Shown one piece after another: positions 18,153 through 28,130 of a stretch of 64,000 bases of DNA; within the stretch, counting starts at the first letter, position 1; each line of letters begins with the position of its first letter. The notes beneath the pieces are model-generated. The model made no database searches. It was not told where the DNA came from and saw only the letters and a list, made by a program, of their open reading frames with translations. The stretch is taken from positions 62,001 through 126,000 of the forward strand of contig NZ_LMOV01000002.1 in the NCBI RefSeq assembly GCF_001424265.1. Reading direction: 5' to 3'. This DNA comes from Acidovorax sp. Leaf160. GTDB taxonomy: Bacteria; Pseudomonadota; Gammaproteobacteria; Burkholderiales; Burkholderiaceae_C. The translations under genes and the position numbers were made by a program.

Positions 18153-20009
18153 TTATCGGCGCCCGCTGCCCGCACCGATGTCCTGCCAGGCGGCGACCGC
18201 AGCCAGCGTGGCGTGCATCTGCACGGTGTGGGCAAAGCGGAAGGCCTCGCCATGTACTGTCTCGTCCGGGAATTCGGTGATGAGGGTCACGGCTGCATCA
18301 TGCGGCTGTTCCGCAACGACGTAGGGGAAGCCATGCAGCGTCTCAAACGGGATCGGGCCGGCATGCCGCTCGAAGAGCGCCAACTGGCGCGCGTTGAATT
18401 CGGCCAGGCCCGGCACGTCGTGCAAAGCCCTCGCCACCGCCTGCACGAGCGCCCGCGCCTGGTCGCCGCGGCCGGCGTGGTGCCGCAGGATCAGGAAGAA
18501 GCCCTTGGGCAGCATCCAGGTCTCGAAGCCGCGCGGTACGTAGCCGGTGAGAGGTCGCGTCCATTCATGCGCCGGATAGCCGTGCAGGTTGACGTGCAGG
18601 GCGGCGCCGGAAAGCGCCAGCGCTTCTTCGCGCGCCGCGCGCTCGTAGAGCGGCAGGGGCGCCGCGCGGTATTCGATGTCGTCGCCCAGCGCGCTGTAGC
18701 GCGCGGCATGCTGCATGTGGTGCGGGTGCTGCGCGCCCAGCTCTCGGTGCAGGGCGTAGCCGTCGGGGTTCTCCAGCGGGATCAGCGCGAAGTGCGCACG
18801 GCCTTTCTGCTGCTGCAGCGCCTGCGCGGCTCTCAGGGCCCCGACGACGCCGGATGTCTCGTTCGCATGCTGGCCCGCGCTGATGAGCACCGGCACGCCG
18901 CTGCCCGGCTGGTAGAGGCCGTGCACCGCGCGACCCTGGCGCGAGGTGGCGGAAAAGCACCGCGCGCCGGGCCCCGCGAGGGCCTTCAGTGCGTCCAGCG
19001 TCTGCACGATGCGCGCCGGCGCGGCGGCTTGCTGCAGCTCATGCAGCGGTTGGTCGGGTGCGTCGACCTCGGGCCATGCGGCGGCGTCCTGCGCCGCTAC
19101 GTCGAAGGACTGCAGTGCGATGCGCAGGCGGGGCTGCGCGCCGTCGGCCAGGGGCCGCACGTCCGGCACGATCTGGCCGGGCTGAAGCCGGCGGTCGCCC
19201 GTGGGCCGGCCCGACTGCTGCTGGAAGTGTTCGAGCAGCGAGAAATACAGGTCTTCGTGCAGCGCCTCGTGCGTGCTCACGCGCTCGTCGCCCACGGGCA
19301 GGGCGTATTCCAGGCCGGGCGCATCGATGCGGATCTGCAGGCGCTCGAAACAGGGCGCCTGCAGGTTCCAGGGCTGTGTCTGCACGGTGTGCAGGGCGAG
19401 GCTGAAAAGCTGTTCGTAGTCGGTGAACTGGGGGCCGTCCAGCCGGTCGGCGGCGCCCGAAGAACTGCCGACGCGGAGCCAACCGGTGGGCGACAACTGC
19501 TGCTGGCCGATGGCGTCGAGATGCCGGCGGTTGGGCGCGAAGACGCGGGCGCGGTGCAGGCTGCCGTCCTTGAGCGTGACTTCCACCTCGTAATGCAGGG
19601 CGGACAGGTCGTCGCCACCGACCGCGAGGGGCTCGAACTGCAGGGCTCCGGGCGCTAGCAGGCCGGCGAGCGGATAGGCCTCCAGAATGAAGCGGCGCTC
19701 GGACGCGGGGGCAACTGCGGGGTAGCGCACCACCGCCTGCGCGATCTGCGCGACATCCCACGCCTCCAGAAAGTGGTGGAGCAGCGGCTTGTACGCGCTG
19801 TAGAAGCGGGCAGAAACGCCTGCCTGGGCCAGTGCTGCCTCGGCGGCCCGGCGCGTGGTTGCGTCTTCGAAGACCCAGCCCTGCACGTGAGCGCCTGCCC
19901 ACTGCGACTGGCTGAACTGCAGGACCCAGGCTTGCAGCGTTCGAGGCACGGCGGCGTCGATCAGCCAGGAGGCCGGTGCGGCTGGCTTGGAGGCAGGGGC
20001 TTGGAGCAT
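18153..20009 (-). CDS. M14-family zinc carboxypeptidase-like protein
   Basis: A 618-aa protein from MLQAPASKPAAPASW (a longer in-frame start exists at 20120). The C-terminal half is a peptidase M14 (carboxypeptidase A-like) domain: SAGQHANETSGVVGALRA carries the HxxE zinc motif, followed by LIPLENPDGYALHR and HVNLHGYPAHEW with the third His. The N-terminal half has no recognised domain. No signal peptide is evident, so it may be cytoplasmic. It lies just downstream of the Mrp antiporter operon with the same orientation, but no functional link is shown. Confidence 0.7.
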   Translation of the reverse strand: MLQAPASKPAAPASWLIDAAVPRTLQAWVLQFSQSQWAGAHVQGWVFEDATTRRAAEAALAQAGVSARFYSAYKPLLHHFLEAWDVAQIAQAVVRYPAVAPASERRFILEAYPLAGLLAPGALQFEPLAVGGDDLSALHYEVEVTLKDGSLHRARVFAPNRRHLDAIGQQQLSPTGWLRVGSSSGAADRLDGPQFTDYEQLFSLALHTVQTQPWNLQAPCFERLQIRIDAPGLEYALPVGDERVSTHEALHEDLYFSLLEHFQQQSGRPTGDRRLQPGQIVPDVRPLADGAQPRLRIALQSFDVAAQDAAAWPEVDAPDQPLHELQQAAAPARIVQTLDALKALAGPGARCFSATSRQGRAVHGLYQPGSGVPVLISAGQHANETSGVVGALRAAQALQQQKGRAHFALIPLENPDGYALHRELGAQHPHHMQHAARYSALGDDIEYRAAPLPLYERAAREEALALSGAALHVNLHGYPAHEWTRPLTGYVPRGFETWMLPKGFFLILRHHAGRGDQARALVQAVARALHDVPGLAEFNARQLALFERHAGPIPFETLHGFPYVVAEQPHDAAVTLITEFPDETVHGEAFRFAHTVQMHATLAAVAAWQDIGAGSGRR

Positions 20010-20109
20010 GTATGGGGTTCCAGTCGGAGCGCTGCGGTGGGACTGCAGGTGGCCCCGGGTAAGGGATTGCTGGAAGCGGAAAGCCGGAAGTGGGGCGTCG
20101 TCGGGAGGC

Positions 20110-20481
20110 TCAGGAATCACGCTCGTCGCTGGAGACGATGCGGCTCAGACTGCCGGGCACGTCCTTGCCGGAGCGGCGCGCACGGAAGAGCGCCGCGCGC
20201 ATCAGGAAGATGGTGGTCACCGGCACCGTGATGGCGATGAAAAGCGCGATCAGCAGTGCATGGATGGCGAGCCCGCCGCCCTGCATGGAGAAGTACAGCA
20301 GCGTGCCGTGCATGATGCACCAGCAGCCCATGGTGGCAATCACCGAGGGCGCGTGGACCCGCTCGAAATACGTCTTGAGCCGCAGCAGGCCCAGCGAGCC
20401 CAGCAGCGCGATGATCGAGCCGGCCAGCACCAGCACGGCGATGGTGATTTCCGCCCAGAGCGGCAGCGTGCCTTCGGTCAT
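20110..20481 (-). CDS. mnhG: Mrp-type monovalent cation/H+ antiporter subunit G
   Basis: A 123-aa small membrane protein starting MTEGTLPLWAEITIA, with three hydrophobic segments and the conserved LGSLGLLRLKTYFERVHAP of MnhG/PhaG. It is the last gene of the antiporter operon; its ATG overlaps the stop of mnhF (ATGA). Confidence 0.88.
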   Translation of the reverse strand: MTEGTLPLWAEITIAVLVLAGSIIALLGSLGLLRLKTYFERVHAPSVIATMGCWCIMHGTLLYFSMQGGGLAIHALLIALFIAITVPVTTIFLMRAALFRARRSGKDVPGSLSRIVSSDERDS

Positions 20482-20759
20482 TCGATCACCTCGCCGCGCA
20501 GCAGGAACTTGGCCATGGCGGTGGAACTGACGAAGCCCAGCAGCGCGATCAGCAGCGCGGCCTCGAAATAGTTCGTGCTGCCGTAGTAGATGCCCAGCAC
20601 CAGCATCAGCAGCATGCCGTTCAGATAGGTGCAGTCCAGCGCCAGCACCCGGTCCTGCGCCGAGGGGCCGCGCAGCACGCGCAGCAAGCAGCAGCCCATG
20701 GCCAGGGCCAGGATGAAGAGCGCGATCGGCAGCGCCCACGAGAGAATCGGGCTGTTCAT
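20478..20759 (-). CDS. mnhF: Mrp-type antiporter subunit F
   Basis: A 93-aa protein with three membrane helices and the MnhF/PhaF motif LRGPSAQDRVLALD followed by a short hydrophobic hairpin. Both ends overlap neighbouring genes by four bases, as expected for a tightly coupled operon. Confidence 0.88.
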   Translation of the reverse strand: MNSPILSWALPIALFILALAMGCCLLRVLRGPSAQDRVLALDCTYLNGMLLMLVLGIYYGSTNYFEAALLIALLGFVSSTAMAKFLLRGEVIE

Positions 20760-21247
20760 TCGAAGATCTCCATCAGGGGGCGCTCATAGCGCGTTTTGAT
20801 GTGGTCGATCAGCTCCTGCGGGTCGCCCACCTCCAGCGCGTGCAGCAGCAGCACCGAGCGATCGAGCGACAGCTCCGCCCAGGACGTCCCCGGGGTGATG
20901 CAGACGATGACCGCCAGCACCGCCAGCGCATTGGGGTCGCGCAGTTCCAGCGGGATGTACACGAAGGCCGATGGATGGCGGCGCAGCGACTTGAAGGCCA
21001 GGAAGCGCGACACGGCGAAGTTGGAGACCGAGGTGTCGATCAGCACATTGAGGGCCAGCCGCAGCACGGTGCCGGGTTTGCGGATGCGCACCGGCAGCGG
21101 CCGCAGCCCGCGCGTCAGCACCGGAATGACCACGGCCACCAGCAGGGCCAGCACCAGATGGCCGGGGCTGACCGAGCTGTTCAGCAGCAGCCACATGCCG
21201 AAGAGAGCGACCGACAGCAGCGGTGCGGGGAAGATGCGCTTCATCAT
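20756..21247 (-). CDS. mnhE: Mrp-type antiporter subunit E
   Basis: A 163-aa protein with two N-terminal membrane helices and a cytoplasmic domain with the family pattern CITPGTSWAELSLDRSVLLLHAL. MnhE/PhaE is required for assembly and activity of the antiporter complex. It overlaps mnhD and mnhF by four bases at each end. Confidence 0.88.
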   Translation of the reverse strand: MMKRIFPAPLLSVALFGMWLLLNSSVSPGHLVLALLVAVVIPVLTRGLRPLPVRIRKPGTVLRLALNVLIDTSVSNFAVSRFLAFKSLRRHPSAFVYIPLELRDPNALAVLAVIVCITPGTSWAELSLDRSVLLLHALEVGDPQELIDHIKTRYERPLMEIFE

Positions 21248-22983
21248 TGCGAGGCCCCTGGAATGCGCGTGGCTTCCGGCGTGGTGGCCGGCTGGCCGCT
21301 GGTGACGGGGCCGGGCACGGGCTTGGCCGACATCACGGCGCGCACGTAGTTGTCGGGTGCGTGCAGCGAGTGGGCGGTGGCCTGCATGAAGCGCATCACG
21401 CTGTCGGCCTGCACCGTCATCACGATGCAGGCGGCCAGCAGCACGGCGATCGGCACGCTCTCGGCCACGCGCAGCTGCGGGTTGGGCCGGTCGTGGCTGG
21501 CCCAGAAATGCGTGATGCCGGCGCGCGTGAGCGCGATGAGCGCAATGAGGCCGGTGGCGATCATCAGCGTGATCAGGGCCCAGCCGGGAACGCCCGGGGT
21601 ATGGCCGGCGGACGACCCCAGTCCCAGCGGATTCAGCAGCGCGGTCAGCATGGCGAACTTGCCCACGAAGCCCGACAGCGGCGGCAGCCCCGCGATGACC
21701 AGGGTGCAGGTGAGAAAGGCCAGGCCCAGGAAGGCGGTGGCGGCAGGAATCACGCGGCCGATCAGCGCAGCTTCGTCTTCGTCCAGGTTGTGGGCGCTGG
21801 TCGGCAGCAATTGGGCGTTCAGGAACGGCGCGTCGCCATCGGTTTCATACGGCGCGAGGGTGGCGCCGTCGTTGCGCCAGCGGTCGATGAGATCGGCCAG
21901 CAGGAAGAGGGCGCTCACCGCCATCACGGAACTGGGCAGATAAAAGAGCAGGCCGGCGGTGAGCACGTTCTGGCCGAAGCCCAGGGCCGCGAGCAGCGTG
22001 CCGGACGAGAGCACCGCCGCGAAGCCCGCCAGGTGGGTGAGCCGCTGCGAGCCCATCATGCCGATCGCGCCGAACGCCATGGTGACCAGGCCGCCCGCGA
22101 TGAGCCACATGCCGCCGAACAGGGCCGAGGCGCCGGCTTCGCTGCTGAACATCAGCGTCCAGAGCCGAAGCAGCGTGTAGATGCCGACCTTGGTCATGAG
22201 CGCGAAGAGCGCGCCGACGGGTGCGGTGGCGGCGCCGTAGGCCGGCACCAGCCAGAAGTTGAGCGGCCAGGCGGCTGCTTTAATGAGGAATGCGGTGGCC
22301 AGTATGCCGGCGGCCGCATGCAGCAGGCCGCGGTCGACCGCAGCCACCTGCGGAATGCTGCGCGCCAGGTCGGCCATGTTCAGCGTGCCGGTGATGCCGT
22401 AGAGCATCGATGCGCCGATGAGGAACAGCGACGACGCCGCCAGGTTGATGGCGATGTAGTGCAGGCCCGACTGGATGCGGGTGCGCCCGGAGCCATGCAG
22501 CAGCAGCCCGTAGGAGGCGGCCAGCATGATCTCGAAGAACACGAACAGGTTGAACAGGTCGGCCGTCAGGAAGGCGCCGGCCAGGCCCATCAGCTGGAAC
22601 TGGAAGAGCGGGTGGTAATGGACGCCTGCCCGGTGCCAGCGGGTGGCGGAAAAGAGGATCGAGCACAGCGCGACCACGCCCGTCAGCACCAGCATGAGGG
22701 CCGAGAGCCGGTCAATCACCAGCACGATGCCGAAGGGCGCCGGCCAGTTGCCCGGCAGATAGACGCCCATCGAGGTCGGCGCGCCGGCCTTGTGCGTCCA
22801 CTGCAGCAGGGCGATGGAGATGACCAGGCCGAGCAGGGTGGAGGCGATGTTGACGCCCAGCTTGAATCGCTGGCGCTCCTCGCGCAGCAGCAGCATCAGC
22901 GACGCCGTCAGCAGCGGCAGCATGATCGGCGCGAGCATCAGGTGCGGCATCAGCGACGCCGTGAGTGCGGACCAGCCCGTCAT
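21244..22983 (-). CDS. mnhD: Mrp-type antiporter subunit D (NuoN/NuoM-like)
   Basis: A 579-aa polytopic protein of the proton-conducting membrane transporter family, related to Complex I NuoL/M/N. Motifs include HYHPLFQFQLMGLAGAFLT and AWPLNFWLVPAYGAAT, with a conserved Lys in the central helices (TAFLIKAAAWPLNFWL). With subunit A it forms the ion-translocating core. A C-terminal extension beyond the usual helices is Pro/Thr-rich. Confidence 0.9.
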   Translation of the reverse strand: MTGWSALTASLMPHLMLAPIMLPLLTASLMLLLREERQRFKLGVNIASTLLGLVISIALLQWTHKAGAPTSMGVYLPGNWPAPFGIVLVIDRLSALMLVLTGVVALCSILFSATRWHRAGVHYHPLFQFQLMGLAGAFLTADLFNLFVFFEIMLAASYGLLLHGSGRTRIQSGLHYIAINLAASSLFLIGASMLYGITGTLNMADLARSIPQVAAVDRGLLHAAAGILATAFLIKAAAWPLNFWLVPAYGAATAPVGALFALMTKVGIYTLLRLWTLMFSSEAGASALFGGMWLIAGGLVTMAFGAIGMMGSQRLTHLAGFAAVLSSGTLLAALGFGQNVLTAGLLFYLPSSVMAVSALFLLADLIDRWRNDGATLAPYETDGDAPFLNAQLLPTSAHNLDEDEAALIGRVIPAATAFLGLAFLTCTLVIAGLPPLSGFVGKFAMLTALLNPLGLGSSAGHTPGVPGWALITLMIATGLIALIALTRAGITHFWASHDRPNPQLRVAESVPIAVLLAACIVMTVQADSVMRFMQATAHSLHAPDNYVRAVMSAKPVPGPVTSGQPATTPEATRIPGASQ

Positions 22984-23345
22984 GGCATCTCCTGCAGGTC
23001 ACGCGCGCGGCTGCCGTCCACATGGTCGGTGCCCGAGATGCCGCGCGAGGCGAGCAGCACCACCAGGAACAGCGCCGTCATGGCGAAGCCGATGACGATG
23101 GCCGTCAGCACCAGGGCCTGGGGCATGGGGTCGGCGTAATGCAGCAGATCCTGCGGCACGCCTTCGATCAGCACCGGTTCCCTGTCGATGGACAGGCCCA
23201 GCCGGCCCATGCTGAAGATGAACAGGTTGACGGCATACGACAGCAGCATCAGGCCCATGATGACCTGGAAGGTGCGCGGGCGCAGCAGCAGCCACACGCC
23301 GGAGCCGGTGAACACGCCGATGGCGATGGCGAGAACGATTTCCAT
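22980..23345 (-). CDS. mnhC: Mrp-type antiporter subunit C (NuoK-like)
   Basis: A 121-aa protein with three membrane helices resembling NuoK, including IMGLMLLSYAVNLFIFSMG and DPMPQALVLTAIVIGFAMTA. It overlaps the end of mnhA by one base and the start of mnhD by four. Confidence 0.9.
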   Translation of the reverse strand: MEIVLAIAIGVFTGSGVWLLLRPRTFQVIMGLMLLSYAVNLFIFSMGRLGLSIDREPVLIEGVPQDLLHYADPMPQALVLTAIVIGFAMTALFLVVLLASRGISGTDHVDGSRARDLQEMP

Positions 23346-26300
23346 CAGCGGGCTCCGTCAGGCAGGGGGTGTGTGGGAGAGGCGGGCGGCGCGGCCGAAG
23401 AGTGCGCTGCCGGCGAACCGCCCACCGTGACGGCCGCTGCTGCGGCGGCGACGGCAGCTTCCCGCTCGGCGCGCTCGTCGTCCTGCAGCCGCGCGTGGTA
23501 GCGGTGGCCGCGCACCGACTGGTGGGCGATGCCGGTCAGCATGAGCAGCGTGGAGCCCACCACCAGCGCGAACACGCCGATGTCGAAGAACATGGCGCTG
23601 GCGACATGGATCTCGCCGATCACCGGCAGCTCGAAATGCGCGGTATGGCTGGTGAGGAAGGGGTAGCCCAGCACGATGGCGGCCGCGCCGGTGGCCAGTG
23701 CGACCAGCAGGCCCGTGCCGATCCAGCGGCGCGGATAGAGCGGCAGGTGCGCCTCCACCCATTCCGTGCCGGAGATGATGTATTGCAGCAGCAGCCCGAC
23801 CGACATCACCAGGCCCGCGACGAAACCGCCGCCCGGCTCGTTGTGGCCGCGCATGAAGAGGTAGAACGACACCAGCGTGGCAAAGGGCAGCAGCAGCCGC
23901 ACCAGCACGGCGGGCACCATGAGGTAGCCGACGGCGGTGTCCGGCGCGTTGCGCGGGTTCAGCAGGTCGGTCTGCAGGTCGGCCGGCAGCGCGCGTTGCT
24001 GCTCGGGCAGGTCCATGGTCTCCCGCGCCGGGCGGAAGCGCCGCAGCAGCGCATAGACGGTGAGCGCGACGATGCCCAGCACGACGATTTCGCCGAAGGT
24101 ATCGAAGCCGCGGAAGTCCACCAGCATCACGTTGACCACGTTGGTGCCACCGCCCTCGGTCAGCGCGCGTTCGAGGAAGAAGGTGGAAACGCTGTCGGCG
24201 AACGGCCGGCTCATCATGGCGTAGGCCAGCCAGGCCATGCCGGCGCCGGCCGCCACCGCGATCACCAGGTCGCGCAGCCGCCGCGCGCGGGCAATGGCCA
24301 GGCTCACGCCCGTGCCGCGCAGGCTCTCGTCGCGGCGCGGCAGCCAGCGCAGGCCGAGCAGCACCAGCACCGTGGTGACGACCTCCACCACCAGCTGGGT
24401 CAGGGCCAGATCGGGCGCGGAGAACCAGAGGAAGGTGATGCAGGTACACAGGCCCGCGCCGCCCAGCAGCGTGAGGGCCGCCAGCCGGTGGTACTTGGCC
24501 TGCCACGCGGCGGCGATGGCGCAGGCGATGCCCAGCACCCACAGCAGCACGAAGCTGGGTGAGAGGGGCAACGTGCCCCGGTCGCCGAGCTGCAGCCCTT
24601 GCGTCCAGAGCGGCAGGCTGCCAGCCACCAGCGTGGCCAGCACCAGCCAGAGCATCTGCCACTGCAACCGCTCGGTGGACAGCAGCGCCCGGCCGCTGCG
24701 CCCTGCTGCGGTGAGCCGCGCGAGCAGGCCCTCGAACGCCCGCTTGCCGCTGATGCGGTACATGAGCGGGGGCGCATCGACATGGCCTGCCTGCCGCTGC
24801 CAGCGCAGGAAGAGGTAGAGCGCGATGCCGCCCAGCATGGCGACGATGCTCATCACCAGCGGCGTGTTGAAGCCGTGCCAGACGGCCAGGCTGTATTCGG
24901 GCAGGGTACCGCCCACCACTGGCAACGCGGCTGCGGCCAGGAAGCGGCCGACCGACCAGGCAGGCAGCATGCCGACGACCAGGCAGGCCAGCACCAGCAA
25001 CTCGACCGGCACGCGCATCCAGTGCGGCGGCTCGTGCGGCTCGCGGGGCAGGTCGGTGGCGCGCGGGCCGAAGAACACATCGACGATGAACCGCAGCGAA
25101 TAGGCCACGCTGAACACGCCGGCGATGGTGGCGGCCACCGGCAGCGCCCACGCCACCAGCGGCGTGGCGTTGATGTACACCGTCTCGGCGAAGAACATTT
25201 CCTTGGACAGGAAGCCGTTGAGCAGCGGCACGCCGGCCATCGACGCGCTGGCCACCATGGCCAGCGTGGCGGTGACCGGCATCATGGTGCGCAGGCCGGA
25301 CAGGCGGCGGATGTCGCGTGTGCCGGATTCATGGTCCACGATCCCGGCCGCCATGAAGAGCGACGCCTTGAACGTGGCGTGGTTCATGATGTGGAACACC
25401 GCTGCCACCGCCGCGAGCGGACTGTTGAGCCCCAGCAGCAGCGTGATGAGACCCAGATGGGAGATCGTCGAATACGCCAGCAGACCCTTGAGGTCGTGCT
25501 GGAACATGGCCGCGTAGCCGCCCACCAGCAGCGTGCACATGCCGGCGCCGCCCACCAGCCAGAACCAGGCTTCGGTGTCGCCCATCACCGGCCAGAACCG
25601 GGCCAGCAAAAAGACACCCGCCTTCACCATGGTGGCCGAGTGCAGGTACGCCGACACCGGCGTGGGCGCGGCCATGGCATTGGGCAGCCAGAAGTGGAAG
25701 GGGAACTGCGCGCTCTTGGTGAAGGCGCCCAGCAGCACCAGCACCAGCGCCGTCAGGTACAGCGGGTGGTTGCGGATCTGCTGGGCCGCCGCCAGCACGT
25801 GGTCCAGGTCGTAGCTGCCGACGATGTGGCCGATCACCAGCATGCCGGCCAGCATGCACAGCCCGCCCGTGCCCGTCACCGTCAGCGCCATGCGCGCGCC
25901 GCGCCGGGCGTCCTTGCGGTGGTGCCAGTAGCCGATCAGCAGGAACGAGAAAAGGCTGGTCAGCTCCCAGAAGAACGCCAGCTGGATGATGTTGCCGGAC
26001 AGCACCACGCCGGTCATGGCGCCCATGAAGGCCAGGAAGAACGAGAAAAAGCGCGGCACCGGGTCTTCGGCGGACATGTAGTAGCGGGCGTACAGCACCA
26101 CCAGCGAGCCGATGCCCAGCACCAGCATGCAGAACATCCACGCGAACCCGTCCATGCGGATGACCAGGTTCAGCCCGAGCGAGGGCAGCCAGGGGATTTC
26201 CTGCCGCAGCACGCCGCCCGCCGCCACCTCCGGAAAACACATCGCCACCTGCACGGTGCAGAACACCGCGATCACACCGGCCAGGGTGGACTCGGTGTTG

Positions 26301-26374
26301 CGCGCATTGGTGGGCAGCAGCGCCGCCAGCACGCTGCCGAGGAAGGGTAGAAGGATGAGGAGGACGAGGGGCAT
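23345..26374 (-). CDS. mnhA: Mrp-type antiporter fused subunit A/B
   Basis: A 1009-aa membrane protein and first gene of the operon. Residues about 1-780 are the NuoL-like MnhA/PhaA domain (WELTSLFSFLLIGYWHHR, STISHLGLITLLLGL, NHATFKASLFMAAGIVDHE). This is followed by the domain found at the MnhA C-terminus (DLALTQLVVEVVTTVLVLL) and a MnhB-like domain at about 830-960 (RGHNEPGGGFVAGLVMSV). A/B fusion gives a six-gene operon, as in Pha-type K+/H+ or group 2 Mrp systems. The complex exchanges Na+ or K+ for protons in pH and salt homeostasis; ion preference cannot be read from the sequence. The last 40 residues are Ala-rich and of low complexity. Confidence 0.92.
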   Translation of the reverse strand: MPLVLLILLPFLGSVLAALLPTNARNTESTLAGVIAVFCTVQVAMCFPEVAAGGVLRQEIPWLPSLGLNLVIRMDGFAWMFCMLVLGIGSLVVLYARYYMSAEDPVPRFFSFFLAFMGAMTGVVLSGNIIQLAFFWELTSLFSFLLIGYWHHRKDARRGARMALTVTGTGGLCMLAGMLVIGHIVGSYDLDHVLAAAQQIRNHPLYLTALVLVLLGAFTKSAQFPFHFWLPNAMAAPTPVSAYLHSATMVKAGVFLLARFWPVMGDTEAWFWLVGGAGMCTLLVGGYAAMFQHDLKGLLAYSTISHLGLITLLLGLNSPLAAVAAVFHIMNHATFKASLFMAAGIVDHESGTRDIRRLSGLRTMMPVTATLAMVASASMAGVPLLNGFLSKEMFFAETVYINATPLVAWALPVAATIAGVFSVAYSLRFIVDVFFGPRATDLPREPHEPPHWMRVPVELLVLACLVVGMLPAWSVGRFLAAAALPVVGGTLPEYSLAVWHGFNTPLVMSIVAMLGGIALYLFLRWQRQAGHVDAPPLMYRISGKRAFEGLLARLTAAGRSGRALLSTERLQWQMLWLVLATLVAGSLPLWTQGLQLGDRGTLPLSPSFVLLWVLGIACAIAAAWQAKYHRLAALTLLGGAGLCTCITFLWFSAPDLALTQLVVEVVTTVLVLLGLRWLPRRDESLRGTGVSLAIARARRLRDLVIAVAAGAGMAWLAYAMMSRPFADSVSTFFLERALTEGGGTNVVNVMLVDFRGFDTFGEIVVLGIVALTVYALLRRFRPARETMDLPEQQRALPADLQTDLLNPRNAPDTAVGYLMVPAVLVRLLLPFATLVSFYLFMRGHNEPGGGFVAGLVMSVGLLLQYIISGTEWVEAHLPLYPRRWIGTGLLVALATGAAAIVLGYPFLTSHTAHFELPVIGEIHVASAMFFDIGVFALVVGSTLLMLTGIAHQSVRGHRYHARLQDDERAEREAAVAAAAAAVTVGGSPAAHSSAAPPASPTHPLPDGAR

Positions 26375-26512
26375 GCTTGAACCATTCTACGGGCGCCCCT
26401 CCCGCGCCGCTATGAAAACCCGAGCAGCGGACGGCGATTGGCTGCGTGCCCGCAGCGCTTATGCTGCAGTGCGGCAGATCGGGCAAAGCCGTGCCGCGCC
26501 CCTCGTCCGGCG

Positions 26513-26803
26513 TCAGCGCGAGGGGGTCGGCGCGGCGGGCTTGAAGGTGTCGCCGTTGACGGTCAGGCCCTCTGAGGAAAACTTGGCCGCCGAGCCCGGC
26601 CCGATGCCCTTGACGCGTTCCACCAGGTCCTGCCAGTCCTTGAACGGTGCCTTGGTGCGCTCCGCGAGAATGCGGCCCGACATGGCCGGCCCGATCCCCT
26701 TGATGGCATCGAGCTGTGCTTCGGTCGCGCGGTTGACGTCCACCGCGGCGAAGGCAGCGGCGGCCCACAGTGCGGCGGTGAGGGTGATGACGGTTTTGAA
26801 CAT
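26513..26803 (-). CDS. ComEA-like helix-hairpin-helix protein
   Basis: A 96-aa exported protein. A signal peptide (about residues 1-19, ending AAAFA-A) precedes two helix-hairpin-helix motifs, DAIKGIGPAMSGRIL and ERVKGIGPGSAAKF. Periplasmic ComEA-type proteins bind incoming double-stranded DNA during transformation. The protein is short and stands alone, so a general DNA-binding role cannot be excluded. Confidence 0.8.
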   Translation of the reverse strand: MFKTVITLTAALWAAAAFAAVDVNRATEAQLDAIKGIGPAMSGRILAERTKAPFKDWQDLVERVKGIGPGSAAKFSSEGLTVNGDTFKPAAPTPSR

Positions 26804-26972
26804 GCGAAAGCTCCCTGTCTTGTGTGGATGCGCAGCGGTCTGCTGCCATGACAGGTTAGGCGCAAGCCGCGCATCTGCACACCCTGAGCGGGCGGCCTGC
26901 GTCGCAGTTGACCTTCATTGACGAACCAGGCCGTGCCACCGCGCGCAGCCGGGCAGCTATCCACCCGTTGCG

Positions 26973-28130
26973 CTAGAGCTCTTCGACGCGCCGGGCCGGA
27001 TAGCTGTCCCAGGTCTGGCAGCCGGGGCACTGCCAGAAATGCTGGCGCGCCTCGAAGCCGCAGGCGGCGCAGCGGTAGCGCGTCAATGGTTTCACGGCCG
27101 CATCGAGCGCGCGCTGGATCTGCGGGTGGAATTCCTCGTGGCCCAGCGTTTCGGTCGCCAGCCATTTCGATGCCGCCACCAGCGACGGCTCCTTCTCCAG
27201 ATGGCGCACATACCACTCGCGTCCGGGGCCGGCGGGGGCGTTGGGCGCCAGGTCGAGCGCCACGATGCCTTCCAGCAGATCGAGCGAGGGAAACTGCTCG
27301 TAGTGCCGCAGCAGCAGCGCCCGGATCTCGGCGGAGCGCCCCGTGGCGGTGGCCAGCTCGACCAGCAAGGCCGCGGCCAGGGGCAGCGCCGAGGGCGCGT
27401 CTTCCGCCAGCTTCAGCAGTGCGGCCAGCGCACCGGGCGCATCGCCCTGGCGCTGGAGCAGGCGGGCCAGCTCGATGGGCGCGCGCGCGGCGCCGGGGGC
27501 CGCTGCAATCGCCGATTCGAGCAGGCGCTGGGCGGCGGCGAGGTCGCCCTGGGCGGCCTGGGTGAGCGCCTGTTCGCACAGGTAGTGGGCCTGGCGCGGA
27601 CTGAAGTCGCCCTGGTTGGAGCCCTGCATCTTGCGGGCAATGGCGGCGGCCTGCGGCCAGTCGCGCGAGCGCTCATAGATGGCCAGCAGCGCCATGCGGG
27701 CCTGGTTCTCGAAGGGCGTGCCCTCCAGCCGGCGCAGCGCGTCCTCCGCCCGGTCCAGCAGGCCCGCCTTGAGGAAATCGAGGGCCAGCGCGTGCTGCGC
27801 GCGCTCCCGGTCGCTGCGGCTCAGGTCGCCACGCGACAGCAGGTGTTCATGGACGCGCACGGCCCGGTTGTATTCGCCCCGGCGCCGGAACAGGTTGCCC
27901 AGCGCGAAGTGCAGCTCGGAAGTGTCGGGATCGTTCTGGACGGCCTCGATGAAGGCGTCGATGGCCTGATCCTGCTGTTCGTTCAGGAGGTAGTTGAGGC
28001 CCTTGAAGTAGGCCTTGGGAGCCCGGCGGTTTTCCTCGCGGAGCTGGCGCAGGTCGAAACGGGAGGCGAGCCAGCCCAGGCCGAAGGCCAGCGGAAAGCC
28101 GAGCAGGATCCAGCTGAGATCAAATTCCAT
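26973..28130 (-). CDS. lapB: Lipopolysaccharide assembly protein LapB (YciM)
   Basis: A 385-aa protein with an N-terminal membrane anchor (ILLGFPLAFGLGWLAS, about 7-24), a series of TPR helices (from AYFKGLNYLLNEQQDQAIDAF), and a C-terminal rubredoxin-like metal site CAACGFEARQHFWQCPGC. LapB adjusts LPS synthesis by promoting FtsH-mediated LpxC degradation. It is downstream of lapA, with an 11-bp overlap. Confidence 0.92.
   Translation of the reverse strand: MEFDLSWILLGFPLAFGLGWLASRFDLRQLREENRRAPKAYFKGLNYLLNEQQDQAIDAFIEAVQNDPDTSELHFALGNLFRRRGEYNRAVRVHEHLLSRGDLSRSDRERAQHALALDFLKAGLLDRAEDALRRLEGTPFENQARMALLAIYERSRDWPQAAAIARKMQGSNQGDFSPRQAHYLCEQALTQAAQGDLAAAQRLLESAIAAAPGAARAPIELARLLQRQGDAPGALAALLKLAEDAPSALPLAAALLVELATATGRSAEIRALLLRHYEQFPSLDLLEGIVALDLAPNAPAGPGREWYVRHLEKEPSLVAASKWLATETLGHEEFHPQIQRALDAAVKPLTRYRCAACGFEARQHFWQCPGCQTWDSYPARRVEEL

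Noticed and set aside
23369-26350. Plus-strand frames over the Mrp operon
   Set aside because: They lie antisense to well-matched membrane subunit genes and show only Gln/His/Arg-rich shadow sequence.
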